From: Anisakis pegreffii | Lineage: Eukaryota > Nematoda > Chromadorea > Rhabditida > Anisakidae | DNA: 64,000 bases | Assembly: GCA_035041965.1 (NCBI GenBank) | Contig: JAPYMA010001684.1 | Location: 1-64,000 of the forward strand | Direction of reading: 5' to 3' | Shown here: one piece after another, positions 26,297 to 38,495 of the stretch | Numbering within the stretch: position 1 is the first letter of the stretch | Layout: every line of letters starts with the position of its first letter | The notes under the pieces: model-generated | Told to the model about the DNA's origin: nothing | What the model saw: only the letters and a program-made list of their open reading frames with translations | Database searches by the model: none | Position numbers and translations under genes: made by a program

Positions 26297-27839
26297 ATGA
26301 AATGCTCAACAACGACGAATGTGTGCGTTCAAATGCTAGTGGCTGCATTGCTATGCCGTCGGGTGCAAGCCATAAAATGTGGTGTAGGTTACAAACTATC
26401 AACACTCTTTCCTGTGCCTGCAGAAGGATTACCATCGCAAGGTTTCGTTCAAACCGACTGCCCTGAATCTCAGAGCTGCATTTATGGCTCTATAACTCCC
26501 CATGGTTCATTTTTTGACTTTTACTTTTATCGAAAAGTCTTTCATCTTTCGTTCGAATAACTTTCGTTTCTATCAACAAAAAAAAAATCGCAATACAAGA
26601 GTCATTCTTGACAGGATGGATTTGATAATGGAGGAATGTGATAAAATCTGCGAAAGCTATCGCAATGATTTAAAAAAATTTTTTTTCATTGAAATGTTCT
26701 CGCCATTTGCTCACTCTTCTTCTGCAAATGTTGGAAAATCTTCAGGATTCTATGGTATGTTGGGCAGTGCGACGTTTGCATATTGCGATGGAAACATAGT
26801 TGCTAACTACCTCGTCACTTGCAAAGTATGTTGAAATTATTGAAAGCAACGTGCTGATAGTGAGAGAGCTGGATTCGAATGAATTTCATGATCTTGCCGT
26901 GCGCTTCAATTACATTCTTTCTTGCGCTTGAATTAAGGATTTTTTTTTCGATTAATGACATTGTTCGCTTTTTTTTTTCGGAGTTCATTATTTCTTTCGG
27001 GAAAATTTCGGGAAATCACGGCATTTAGAGGCTTGAGGAATTGGTTTCCTTCATGTGGCTATTATGATTCCACTTGAACGGTTCTCTGATGTCACAATGA
27101 AATGATTTGCAGCATCAATTGAATAATTGTACAACGACTGGAATCACTAGCGCAACACTACCGTTCTGGAAACTGGATTTCGACATTAAATTTTGCTGCT
27201 GTGATACTTTGGATTTATGCAATTGCGATGTTCACGAATCATACGATGCAGAAAAACCCTGTTGTCCATCAGCCTCAAGCAATACAACCAGCACACGACA
27301 ACCGGTAACGTCCTTGTCAACTTCAAGCAGTCAACTACTTACAACAATGATCGACACCATTCAGCCATTGCTATCGTCCACGACCACTAAGACTGCTCCG
27401 TTGCTGCCTTCCCGTAAGTTGCCGCATCATCCGATTCCTCATAATCATCCGGACAGAACAGCCGCGTTCACGTGAACATTCCCGTGTCGATCACGATTCA
27501 AAGTCCCCAAGCACACCACCTCCAACACGAACGGTAACCTCATTCAAACCTTCAGAATCTTCAGTCGACTCAACAACGACACCATTATCAACGAGCACAA
27601 CGCGACTCTCATCAAGTACCGCCATAAGCACGAGTCCGTGGTCATCTACTCGTCCATCCGCCTCTAAATCAACTCCTTTCCCGTTCTCTACAGTTGCGAC
27701 ACTCACCAGAGATACACGCGTTCAATCAGTGTCTATCACTTCAACTACACTCACTTCCTCGTCGAGTCGTTCTCATTTTGGATCACTTAAAATGATTTCA
27801 CTGTTTGTCTTTTGCATGTCACTTCTGTCATCATCGTGA
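26297..27839 (+). CDS. Ly6/ET-like Cys-rich surface protein with mucin tail and probable GPI signal
   Basis: First and most divergent member of the array. Exon 1 from ATG 26297 has a hydrophobic leader (MLVAALLCRRVQA) and the first cysteines (IKCGVGYK, TDCPESQSC), ending near 26504. Exon 2 (about 26615-26825) adds EECDKICESYRND and YLVTCK. Exon 3, 27113-27413, carries the signature FCCCDTLDLCNCD and the start of a Ser/Thr-rich region. After a 43-bp intron, exon 4, 27457-27839, continues for 127 codons of Ser/Thr/Pro-rich sequence. It ends in a small-residue stretch plus MISLFVFCMSLLSSS, which suits GPI attachment. Exon 1-2 phasing is unresolved; exons 2-3 and 3-4 join cleanly. The Cys pattern fits the nematode ET module or Ly6-like ectodomains. 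Likely extracellular; function unknown. Confidence 0.72.
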
Positions 27840-30494
27840 TGTTGCTATTATACGGGAAACATTTTCCAAAAGAAACGAACCGAGCGTATTCTGTTAGTAG
27901 TTGAACGGATATTGTCTCAGTTCACATTATACGGGAAACATCTTTCTCGTAAATTTATTAGGGACTGATATGAAAATTCTTCGGAGATTTTACAGTTGTT
28001 AATTGTTTATGCTGATCATTGAAATGGTTGTTCGTTGCTTTTGCAAACCAGCAAGTAAACGAATTGTGAAATAGATGAAACTTTGAAAAAATTTAATAAA
28101 ATTTGATAAAATTTTAAAATTTGATAAAACTTCAAATGTTCTGCAGTTTTGAGGGAATATAATAGCCTCTCGTATAACGATATCGGTCTATGAAGCTGAT
28201 TCAATGATGCATTGAAAAAAAAATCACACTGTATTTATGACGTTCAAAGGCTATACCAAACAACTTTTACAAATTGAAACAAGCAATGTTCACTAATAAT
28301 CAGTTAAAAAACAACTTTTATACATTCAAAGCACTCATCATGCAAAGCGTTTTAGAGATTGAGTGAGAATATTCGCAGTTTCACAATTTTGTCACAATTT
28401 TCACACACACAGAACTCGAATATGCTGCAGAGGAAGCTGATAGTTACCAAGGAAGTGATCTAAGATAGGCTTCATGAAAATTTTGAATTTCTGGAATTCA
28501 GAAATGAATATCACACAAATGAAATCGTTGGCATCCTATGTTGGATTTCAGCGTGTCTGTAGCATGCGTAATGTTATAATTCATCTTGTGTTGATTTTCC
28601 ATTTGTTAGGCACAAATCAGTGGGGTATGTTTGGTGGGATATTACGATTTCTTAGCAGAGTGGAGAAGAATCCAATCATCATACATTTCTGCAAAATTTT
28701 CGATATTCGATATAAGTAAATATGCTCAAATAGTTGGCTGTTATGTTGGAAATGTGACTGGTGGTATTGAAAGGATGATTTCAAGGAAGCATAGTGATGC
28801 GTGTTTGCGACTACCAGGTGAACGAATGCACTGTGTAAGTAAGTGAACAAACAAAGAAATGAATTGTCAACTACATTTTACAATTTGTCTTTGAAACTAG
28901 ATGCGGAACGGTGAATCCAAATAGAAAAATCAGGCCATTCCAAAAAGGCGATACGCCATTCGTTATCAAGTTTTTCAACACTTATTATCACAGTCGATCA
29001 GGAGATATTGTGAACTGCTGTTTGCTTATCTGCTCATCAAAGCAAATATTGAATTCCTATCTGACGCTTTCCTAACGATAAGTAGTCCTTGTCAAAGCAC
29101 ATGGAAGAATACGAAGAAATAGTTTGTTTGATGGAATGAGAAATGATGCAGTATTATGAAGCGGAAAAGGATCCTATCACCATATACTTCTGCAATGAAG
29201 TAGACGTGATATCGTTATTGCTTGATTGCATTGCAATTTGTTCATTGCAATGAATCACACCCATATTAAATTGAACTACTTCGGCAATCAACAGAATAAC
29301 GATGAAAGCAACAGACCTGTGAAGTGGATAAGGGAAAGACGGCCAGCTTTTCGATTCTTTCATCAAGGTAAGGCCATAAAATATCAGATATTCAGATCAG
29401 ATATTATCAAGCGTGCCTCGATTACCTCATGAACGGAAGATTTATCTTTCGACACCCTTCGATTATGGGAGACTATATTCAGGCTATAGGTCTGCAACAA
29501 GAGATGCGATGCATATGTCATCCAATTTCCATTTTAATGCCATTTTCGTGCTTATTGTTAGTACGACTTGTGAAAGTCGTACTAACTTTGTTTTGACAAG
29601 ATAAGATCAAATTACATTGCACAAGAACGACGAAAACAACAGCTTACGCGAACGCTCGAGACTGATATATGTGTTCTTCATGAAGGTTCTTGTTAACTGA
29701 TTAAGTGGGATCTCAGGTGTGCCATTTCAGAGAGCAGCAGCACATAAGAGTGAATGCAATTCGGAGATTCATTTCTGATTGATTCAACAGTTTTGAGATA
29801 TTGTTGTGCTGTTAATGAATTCCGATTACCCCCATTGAATCGCTTGCTCATGATCGTGCAGTGATAAACATAGCAAGAATTTAGTCGCATTGGTAATGCT
29901 GTAAGTATTTTGCTTGCGGTTTTCAATGAGAGCACCTTCTTGTTCACCGCATACAAACAAATTATTTTGTGAACACAGAAAAGTAAGCGTTTATGGAATC
30001 GGTCACATAAGTCACACACACAGATGATTAATTTACTGTTGATATTAACATATTACCAATTGTTCCGGCAGTGTTTTCAACTAAACAAAGTCGATCAGTG
30101 CAGTAATAACAAACTTCACATTGATTGGTTGATCACTGTTGCACGATGGCTGCATTTTGCATCTGCATGACCAACATTTTGTTGCTATTGCGTAAATTCC
30201 GGGCGCAGGCTTATCAGGTTGCTCATAGAGAGAAGAAGAAACGCTTATTAAAGTAGCACATTAAAACTGTTGGTTGCAGTCGAATGTTATTTTTCTTTGT
30301 TGATAAGACCGAAGTGTTGAAACTCAGATGGAAGACTTCCTCCTGGCATAAGTAAATATCAATTTAAATGTTCACATGTATTGACAAACGCCGATTGAAG
30401 ATGAATTTTTCATGAACATTTTGACGTATGTTTACTTTTTTAATGACGGATTTTATAATTTAGGGAACATTTCTGCTGCCTTTAGAGAAAAAAA
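27840..30494. other. Intergenic, with array-type upstream sequence
   Basis: No gene is supported. From about 29930 to the start of gene A the sequence is a near-copy of 32970-33397 upstream of gene B. A perfect 13-bp inverted repeat lies at 29557-29586. The minus-strand frame at 30019-29693 lies partly in the duplicated spacer and has no domain. Confidence 0.5.
29557..29586. repeat. Perfect 13-bp stem, 4-nt loop
   Basis: GTTAGTACGACTT, loop GTGA, then AAGTCGTACTAAC: a perfect hairpin inside an otherwise featureless spacer. There is no T-run after it and no precursor-like extension was seen on either side. Confidence 0.85.
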
Positions 30495-31850
30495 ATGAAA
30501 TATTGCACACTGATGGTCATTTTTGCGTTTGCCACTCTCCCAGTGGACGCGCTTCAGTGCTGGCATGGCTATACATTCACTCAGACTACCGTTTATGATC
30601 ATGTCAACGAAGGCTTTGTACCTGTGCAATGCGAAGCATCAGAAAATTGCTTTAATTGGATATTGGAAGGAGGTGGTTACGTATGTATCTTTTTCACTGT
30701 ATTGATGTCCTTCAAAACATAACTGTTGACATCTTATAAGGAAACATTGATTGTGCTAGAAATGGATCAAGTTCAGTGGTCTATAACCACCGGGAAGCGG
30801 TTCAGTTTCCAGATCGGAATCATTCAATGTGAAAATTCTCATGCTGGCTATATTTGAAGTTCGGTTCCACTCAGCGGCACTTTAGTGATTTAGCTGATTG
30901 ACTGGATCGATTCCGAGCAGATGCAAACAGATCATCGCAACACTCGATAATTGAGCATATCCGCATATTCCGATCATAAAACCATCATTATCTATGTGAA
31001 AATGAATGGTTCAATCAAAATTTCAGACAGGTACAACTATTTACTGCATGTGAGATCATGCGAAAACCGAATGGACGATCAAATGCTCATCCCTAGCGTT
31101 AACTGCACAGTAAGTTGTTTCTTCGAATGAACAAAAGGTTTCTTCTGTACGCTGATCTGAAACAGCAACATCATTAAGTCAGTGCTAAACGATGTTGTGT
31201 TCAAGGGACTAAGCGGGATTGGAAACGGGTATGAGAACATCACGGTCACAAGTGGATGGAGACTGAAAGCTCGATGTTGCAATACTGATTTATGCAATCG
31301 TAAGTCTATGAACGTTACGAATAATTAAGCATGCTCCCAGAAATCAACTAGTAATAGTCCGAATCTAATGAATTTGATGAAAGATCGGAATACGAGACTT
31401 GCACAGGTCTCCTGGCAAGTGTGTGCTTAGAAATATTGGTAATCATTCCTGTGTGTTCCATGAGCTGAAGCTCATGAATAGCTCATGACGTTCCCAACTC
31501 ATGTTTCTGAAATAGATTACTGACGAGTCCTTAATCGCACCATCCGACGAAATTCTTGCATGGATGTTCGCCTTATCACAGAGAATTATCTGCTTTAGCC
31601 AGCTAAAACACAACTTCCAGATGCGGAAGCGACAACTGAGATCACCACCATGGGATCGACAAGTCAAGCGATCAATCCAACCACAGTGGCTGGTGCTGAA
31701 ACTATCGCTACAATTGAGACTAAGACTTCACAAGGTTCATCTCAGTCTTCACTTCAGTTTTCATCAACGCCAACTGAAGGTTCCAGTGAGACATCCAAAG
31801 GTCGCCTGAGTCCAACCCCATCAACTCCAACTGTGGATCAGATAATTTAA
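30495..31850 (+). CDS. Array gene A: single ET/Ly6-like module plus Ser/Thr tail
   Basis: Exons 30495-30672, 31027-31109, 31166-31299 and 31621-31850. Exon 1 encodes a signal peptide (MKYCTLMVIFAFATLPVDA) and LQCWHGY, VPVQCEASENC. Exon 2 gives RSC and SVNC. Exon 3 gives LKARCCNTDLCN. Exon 4 is a Ser/Thr-rich tail (TSQGSSQSS) with no further module, ending at TAA. Exon 1 splices at GAG|GTGGTT and exons 1-2 and 3-4 join in phase; the 2-3 join needs two extra bases if the only AG (aaacag) is used, a problem shared by genes A, C and E. The 3' block with GTTGAATAAA lies at about 31995. An upstream 'aatttag|ggaac' about 30 nt before the ATG could be a trans-splice acceptor. A secreted protein of unknown role. 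Confidence 0.68.
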
Positions 31851-33397
31851 TTCCCAAGAGATCGTAGTATTCAACGTTTTCGACCGAATGTGCATCCCTA
31901 CGTTACTATGTGCTTTTAGGAATTTCGTTTTATTGTATTCCAGTTTCATGATTTCGTATTCGTGCATGATGTCCGCGTTTTGAACAATTTTATCATTGTT
32001 GAATAAAAGAATCCTTTGTTTTTCAACAAATCATTCAACAAAGCCGTTCTCAAATGATATCATTTGAAGTTATTCGAACGTTTCAGAGGAAACCTTGACG
32101 TCTGCTACGAAAGTTCTGTTCAAATAGTAAAGGTTAACTTTTTATCACACTGTTGCGTTGGCCTCGCCCGAAAAATGGCAAACATTCTGTCGGTGTCATG
32201 TTACCTTGCTCATGCTATGAAATCAAACTGAACAATAATCAAAAATTCAAGCACCTCTGTTTTCATCAATTCCATAAGCTATTATTACAATCAATAAAGA
32301 CAAGTATTTAGAAATACAGAAGCTCTATACAGTTTCTCGCGTTCCGAGTCATTAGCGTCAGTAACAAAATATCAAGCTGAGCGAACAGCATTGATATTTA
32401 AACTGGTTTGAAAGATTTGAAACAAGTCAGCTTCGATAGAAATTAGAAGAATGGCGGATGAACAGATTGTGACAAAATAGGTGGATGGGCACAAGAGAAT
32501 AGAACGGAGCAGTTCGTCAAAAATGTGGAACAGAAATATGAATGGTAATTTTGGTTCGTTCACGGTCTTGAAGTATATCTGACGTTGATTTACTTGGATT
32601 CATCCCTTCGAAGATTATATAAAGCGAAATTCTCATTTAAACTACGGGTGAATCAATGAAATTTTCTTCAATTCGTTGCACTGCTTGTTTACTTTCCGTC
32701 ATTAGTACTGCCACCTGCTTATTGCGAAGAATGCCTGCGATGAGAGCTATTGAATAAAGAAGTTTTGTCCCTCTGCTAATGTTATCGGCACGAAAACAAC
32801 TCCAAAAATTAGACTGAAAATAACTTTATAAATTTGAACATACACATCTGAACGAAAGCATAAACAACAACCACGTTTCTGTCCTAAAAACACGCCAATG
32901 ATCGGCGCCAACGATAAACTTAGTAAGATGTAAATCTCAGTGATAATGCCGTAAATATTTTGCTTCGAGTTTTAAACGAGTGCACTTCCTTGTTTAACGC
33001 TTAAAAACAAATTATTATGTGAACGCAGAAAAGTAAGCGCTTATGGAATCGGCCTCATAAGTAACACACACAGGTGATTAATGTACTGTTGATATTAACA
33101 TATTACCAATTGCTTCTGCAATGTTTTCAACTAAGCGAAGCTGATCAGTGCAGTGATAACAAACTGATTGAATACTGATTGAATGGAATGTTATTTTTGT
33201 TCGTTGATAAGACCGATATGTTGAAGCTCAGGTGGAAGGCTCCTTCTCCTATAAATAGATATTAATTTAAATGTTCACATGTATTGACAAACGCCGACTG
33301 AAGATGAATTTTTCATAAACCTTACGACGTGTGTGTACTTTTTTAATGACGGATTTCATAATCCAAGGAACAATTCTGCTGCTTTTAGAGAAAAAAA
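31851..33397. other. Spacer A-B: conserved 3' block and duplicated upstream region
   Basis: Holds the gene A polyadenylation block (TTGTTGAATAAAAGAATCC near 31995) and about 0.8 kb of spacer that recurs after genes B and C. From about 32970 it carries the duplicated upstream region shared with gene A. Minus-strand hydrophobic frames in this spacer (32563-32372; counterpart 37193-36876) change too freely to be called genes. Confidence 0.55.
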
Positions 33398-36259
33398 ATG
33401 AAATATTGCTCACTGATGGTCATTTTTGCGTTTGCCACTCTCCCAGTGGACGCGCTTCAGTGCTGGCATGGCTATACATCCACTCAGACTACCGTTTATG
33501 ATCATGTCAACGAAGGCTTTGTACCTGTGCAATGCGAAGTATCAGAGAATTGCGTTGAATGGAAATTGGAATCAGGTGGTTACGTGATGTCTTTTTCATT
33601 ATATTGATATCCTTCGGAGCATAGTTGCTGATGTCGTATAAGGGAACATTGATTGTGCTAAAAATAGATCAAATTCAGTGGTCCATAACGCTGATGTACG
33701 GTTCAGTTTCGAGTTCGAAATCTTTCAAGGTGAAGATTCTCATGCTCTGTATATTTGAAGTCCGTTCTCATCCAGCAGCACTTTGATGCTTTATATGATT
33801 GACTGGATCGATTCCGAGCAGTCGCGAACATATCATCACGTTTTCCGATTCCAAAACTTTCATCGGCGGTGTGATTTTGAATGCTTCATTCAATTTCAGA
33901 CATTTACAACTATTCAATGAATGCGAGATCATGCGAAGAAGAAATGGATCATCGAATGCCTGTCTTTAGCATTAACTGCAAAGTAAGCGTTCCTTCTATA
34001 CGCTGACCTGAAACAGCAACATCATTAAATCAGTGTTGCTAAATAATGCTAAAAAATGTTGAAGGAACTAATCGGGACTGAAGACGATTATGAGAACATT
34101 ACGATCGGATGGAGACTGAAAGCTCGATGTTGCAATACGGATTTATGCAATCGTAAGTCTATAAACGTTACGAATAGTTATGCATGCTAAAAGAAATCAG
34201 CTTTTAACGGTCAGAATCTAGTGAATTTGATGAAAGATCGGAATTACGAGACATGCGTAGGTCCCTTCAACAAGCATATATTTCGAATTACTGATAATCA
34301 TTACTTTAAATTCCATAAGCTGAATCTTATGAATGCTGACGTTTTCAACTCATATTTCTGAAAGAGGTTGATGATGATTTCTTAATCGCACCTCACCTTG
34401 CGATTACCTTGCGACCTGCCTTTGCTCTCTATGAGGGCGCACGTCAACTGAGTTCCATGTTTCTCTATTCTGAGCAGACCTTTTCCATCTCCGACCAAAC
34501 AATCTAACAAATGTTTCGTACCATCTTGTACGAGATCTCTCCAGGGGCCTTTTCACTCCTCTTGGAATCCAGTATGCTATCCGATCAGTCCAGCGGTTAC
34601 CGGTCATTCTTGCCATGTGTCCTGCCCATCTTTTTTTTGCTGTTACGTATTGCATTTACTATCTCTTTAACTTTGGTCGTGGAGCGTAAATCTTCATTTT
34701 TAGTCGCACCATCCGATGAAATTCTTTTATGGATGTTCACCTTATCACAGAGAATTATCTGCTTTTGACAACTAAAACACAACTTTCAGATCCGGAAGCA
34801 ACAACTGAGATCGGCACCATGAGGTCGACAACTCAAGCGATAAATCCAACCACAGCGACTGGTGTTGAAAGTATCAATGCAAAACCTTTAAGCTGCTATT
34901 ATGGAGGGGAAAGCAAAGGAACTGAACTAACATTCCTTCCGACCAGTGGATACAGTGTAGTGCAATGCCGTGAATCGAAATATTGCGTTGACTGGTCATA
35001 CCGAGCAAGTTGGTGATTTTTATATGATTATACTTCACTGATTCTGTGTGCTCAATACCGAGAAGATATATGAAGCGAATCCGTAATGGAGAGTGTGTTC
35101 GTGGCTCGTCAAATCGATCATTTATTTGGTCAATCAGTGCATCTCAATCATATCATAAAGCATCGATTGTTTTACGTTCTCCGCTCGTTGAAATCGCACG
35201 TACGTGCAAAATTCGGAAATTTGAATGAGATGAGACGAACAAGTCTTATTGTTTCAGTTCAAAAAATGTCGAGATTCAACATGAAATACTGCGAAGGTGA
35301 ATTCAGCGAATTTGAGGCGATATTTGCGCAAGAAAATGTTGATTGCAAGGTATGATCTTTCAAATAGCCATAATTCGCATTTTGTTGAATGAGTTCTCCT
35401 TCTCGAATAGAATACTCTGCATGAATGATTAATCTCCTAATGATTAATGCACACATACGCGTATATTGTATAACTGCTTGCTCTATTGCAGGATTTGATC
35501 GAAAACGGTAATGGATGCAAAATGACGCTTAATAGTTACCACTGGGAAGCAGAAATGTGTTGTTGTGCGACGGATTTATGCAATACGAAGGGACTGCAAC
35601 AGACTAGCACATCGACAGCAAGTTACACGAACTTGACATCTAAGCCAACACTCGCTGCTGACCCAGCCAACGAAACCTCGTATGAGAATTTGATTTCGGC
35701 TAGTCAATTTGTAACGCCACAGGTGTCAACTGAAAATAAAACCTCAACCCATGTCGATAGACCGGAAAACTCGACGTCCATATCGAATGGACCTTCGCCA
35801 GCTGAAAGACCATCAAGTGGATCGTCGCCAATTTCATCTCAACTTCCATGTGCAACTGACCCAATTGAGACTAAGACTTCACAAGGTTCATCTCGGGCAT
35901 CACATCAATCTTCAACAACACCGATCGAAAGTTCCACTGAAACACCCTCAACCGATACGCAAAACGCAAGATATTCATCTAGATTTACCAGAGTAGCAAC
36001 ATCAATTCAACAAGGTAACACAGCGTCGCCGTCTCAAAATGTCAGCCAGACTTTATCAACTCAAACTTCATCATTATTAACTGGCGTTAAGAAGCCAGAA
36101 GGCTCTGCGGCGATTTCAAAGGAAGCTTCGCCAACTGAAAGCGAAAATTTGCGAGTTTCATCACAATTTGCAAGTGCATTTGACCCAAATGAGACTGAGA
36201 ATTCATCTGAGTCTTTGCTTCAATCTTCATCAGCGTCGACTGAAGTGAAGTTCCAGTGA
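33398..36259 (+). CDS. Array gene B: two ET/Ly6-like modules plus long Ser/Thr-rich tail
   Basis: Exons 33398-33575, 33900-33982, about 34017-34152, 34790-35008, 35258-35349 and 35492-36259. Module 1 starts after the signal peptide (MKYCSLMVIFAFATLPVDA) and ends LKARCCNTDLCN. Module 2 has KPLSCYYGG, VVQCRESKYCVDW, MKYCEGEF, NVDCK, then DLIENGNGCKM and MCCCATDLCN. About 215 Ser/Thr/Asn-rich residues follow (TSQGSSRASHQSS), a mucin-like stalk. Joins 1-2, 3-4, 4-5 and 5-6 are in phase. Exon 3 has a length change upstream of GTTGAAGG that puts stops before the conserved end, so module 1 may be damaged or spliced differently. The tail also stops early because of a 4-base change relative to gene A (gaagtgaagttcc against gaaggttcc). 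A LINE fragment sits in intron 3. Confidence 0.65.
34393..34699 (-). mobile_element. 5'-truncated non-LTR retrotransposon (LINE) 3' end
   Basis: The minus-strand frame 34655-34404 reads KKRWAGHMARMTGNRWTDRI, WIPRGVKRPLERSRTRWYE, then RSAQNRETW. This is the well-known C-terminal tail of LINE reverse-transcriptase ORFs (RWAGHVAR...RWT...W.PRG.KRP.GR..TRW). Gene A lacks it at the same intron position, which fixes the borders. The flanks are a target duplication, cttaatcgcacc at 34381-34392 and ttagtcgcacc at 34700-34710. Upstream on the element strand the frame is broken, so this is a dead 5'-truncated copy. Confidence 0.85.
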
Positions 36260-38495
36260 AGCATCTAAAAGTCGTATCAACCCCAGTTGATCAACTCAAA
36301 CTGTGGATCAGACCATAAAATTTCAAGGAGATCATAGTTTACAACATTTTAGACCGAATGTGTAACGTTGCGTTAGCATTGTGGTCCGGGGAAATTGGTT
36401 TTATTATGACACTATTTATGTAATTTCGCATTCGTATAACATATCAGTGTTCTGACAAATTTTATCATTGTTGAATAAAAGAATCCTTCATTTTCCAACA
36501 AATCACTCAACATAGCCCTTCAAAAATGATATCATTCGAAGTTATTTGAACGTTTCAGAGGAAATCTTGGCATCTGCTACGAAAATTCTGTTCAGATAGT
36601 AAAGGGTAACTTTTTACCACACGGTTGCGTTGTCGTCATCCGAAAAAATGGTCAACATTCTGTCGGTATCATGTCAGCTTGCTCATGCTGTGAAATGAAA
36701 CTGGAGAATAATCAACAATTCAAGCATCACATCCATAAGCAATTTCTAGCATTATTTTTATCATTAGATCAACTATTTTGAAATACAGAAGCTCAGTATA
36801 GTTTCTCGCGTTCCCAGCCACTAGTATCACTAACAAAATATCAAGCTGAGCGAATAGCATCGACATTTAAACTGCTTACTTCATGTAGTTAAAGATTCGA
36901 AAGAAGTCAGCTTCGGAACAAATTAGAAGAACGGCGGATGTACAGAACATGAAGGAATAGATGAATGAACAGAACAGAATCCAATTGAATAGTTCGGCAA
37001 AAACGCGCAACAGAAATATGAGCATAAATAATGATTCATTCACGGTTTTGAAGTGTTTGTGATATTGTTCTACTTGGGTTGTTCTCTTCAGGCTTATGTG
37101 AACCGAAATGTCCATTGAAAATACGGTTGAATCAGTGACATTTTCCTCATTTCGTTGCGTTGCTTGTTTGCTTTCCATCATTAGTACTGTCACCTGCTTA
37201 TTGCGAAGAACGCCTGCGATGGTTGTTATCGAACAAGGAAATTCTGTCCCTTTGCTGATCTTTTCGTCACGAAAGTATCTCCAAAGTGTTTAAAAGCATG
37301 TGAATGAAAGCTTTGGAAAGCAAAAACAGGGATTCCATTTCACTCTCGCACTGCTTGTGTTTCCCTTATAATCATTTGCGCTGTCATCAGTACTCTCATG
37401 AACTAATTGCAACGAACGGCTGTGATGTGTTGTCCGTCTGCTAATATTTTCGGTATGAAATCAACTACAAAAATTTCAACCATATTTGCATGTAATCATT
37501 TGGAAGACAAACAATAATCCATATGAATTTTCTTCATTTCGTCTGTTCGTCAGCGTCGTAATAGATTGATTGGTCACCTACAAAGCCAAACAGAAGAATG
37601 ATCAGTTCAACTTCACAGGTTGAGCAATCCATCATGTAGTCAGTGTCACAATGTCATGCTGGAAATATCCTCCAGATATTTTCGAATAGTGATGGTGGAC
37701 ATATCCGATATTTAATCGATATAGAATGTGTCTGATGCACTTTGTAGATGAATGGTGACGATCAGTGATGATCGACAATTGCAGTTGTTGCAGCTTCACT
37801 CTCGACAACTTAATGCAACCATTGACGCCATAAAGAGCTTATCGAGTAGTGCTACGTTATAATGGCATAACTATTGTGCCTCATACTCTCAATCAAATAG
37901 CTTCTCATTCACCAGGAAACTGTTCGTTTATCATCAAATAAACGAATTATTATGTGAATACACAAAAGTGAACGTTCATAGGATCGCTCATAGCGTAATC
38001 CATAGCGTAATCCAGAGGTGTACATCATATGCCATCGATTGCTCCCGTTATCATTCCAGTTGCGGAATACTGATCAGCATAGTACCAATGAACTTCGTGT
38101 TATTTTGAATATTTCTAACTCAACTCGAACATGATCAATGTACAGAGCGATATTGCTTCGTACGTCATGTTCGCGAAAATACCTTCACGCTAGATCGTCA
38201 GCGTGTCATGGCTGTTCGAATTTATCGGCTTGCTCATAATCCGAAGTTACGCTTATAAAAGTGACATGTTGAAGCTGAGGGCTACAGTCGAATGTGATTC
38301 CTGTTTGCTGATAAGTCTCAATTGTTAGAGCTGAGATGTACAGCTTCCTCCTTGTGTAGGCAATTATTAGTTTTATTCTACATGTATACTCAAAGACGGT
38401 TATCGATGCTGAATTTTTCATAAACCTTTTGATGCTTGTACTTTCTCGATAAATTGCACATTTCAAGGAACAATTCTGTTGCCATTCGAAAGAAA
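36260..38495. other. Spacer B-C: 3' block and C/E-type upstream duplicate
   Basis: The gene B polyadenylation block (TTGTTGAATAAAAGAATCC) is near 36470. Spacer sequence similar to 32040-32800 follows. From 37715 to about 38345 the sequence is almost identical to 44161-44785 upstream of gene E. No separate gene is supported. Confidence 0.6.

Noticed and set aside
29693..30019. 108-codon minus-strand frame before gene A
   Set aside because: It overlaps duplicated upstream sequence, and the copy before gene B does not keep the frame.
34511..34768. 85-codon plus-strand frame in gene B intron 3
   Set aside because: Antisense shadow of the LINE fragment plus intron sequence.
36876..37193. 105-codon hydrophobic minus-strand frame in the B-C spacer, with a relative at 32372-32563
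   Set aside because: Recurrence follows from spacer duplication; the two frames differ in length and the start is not kept, so membrane protein genes are not supported.
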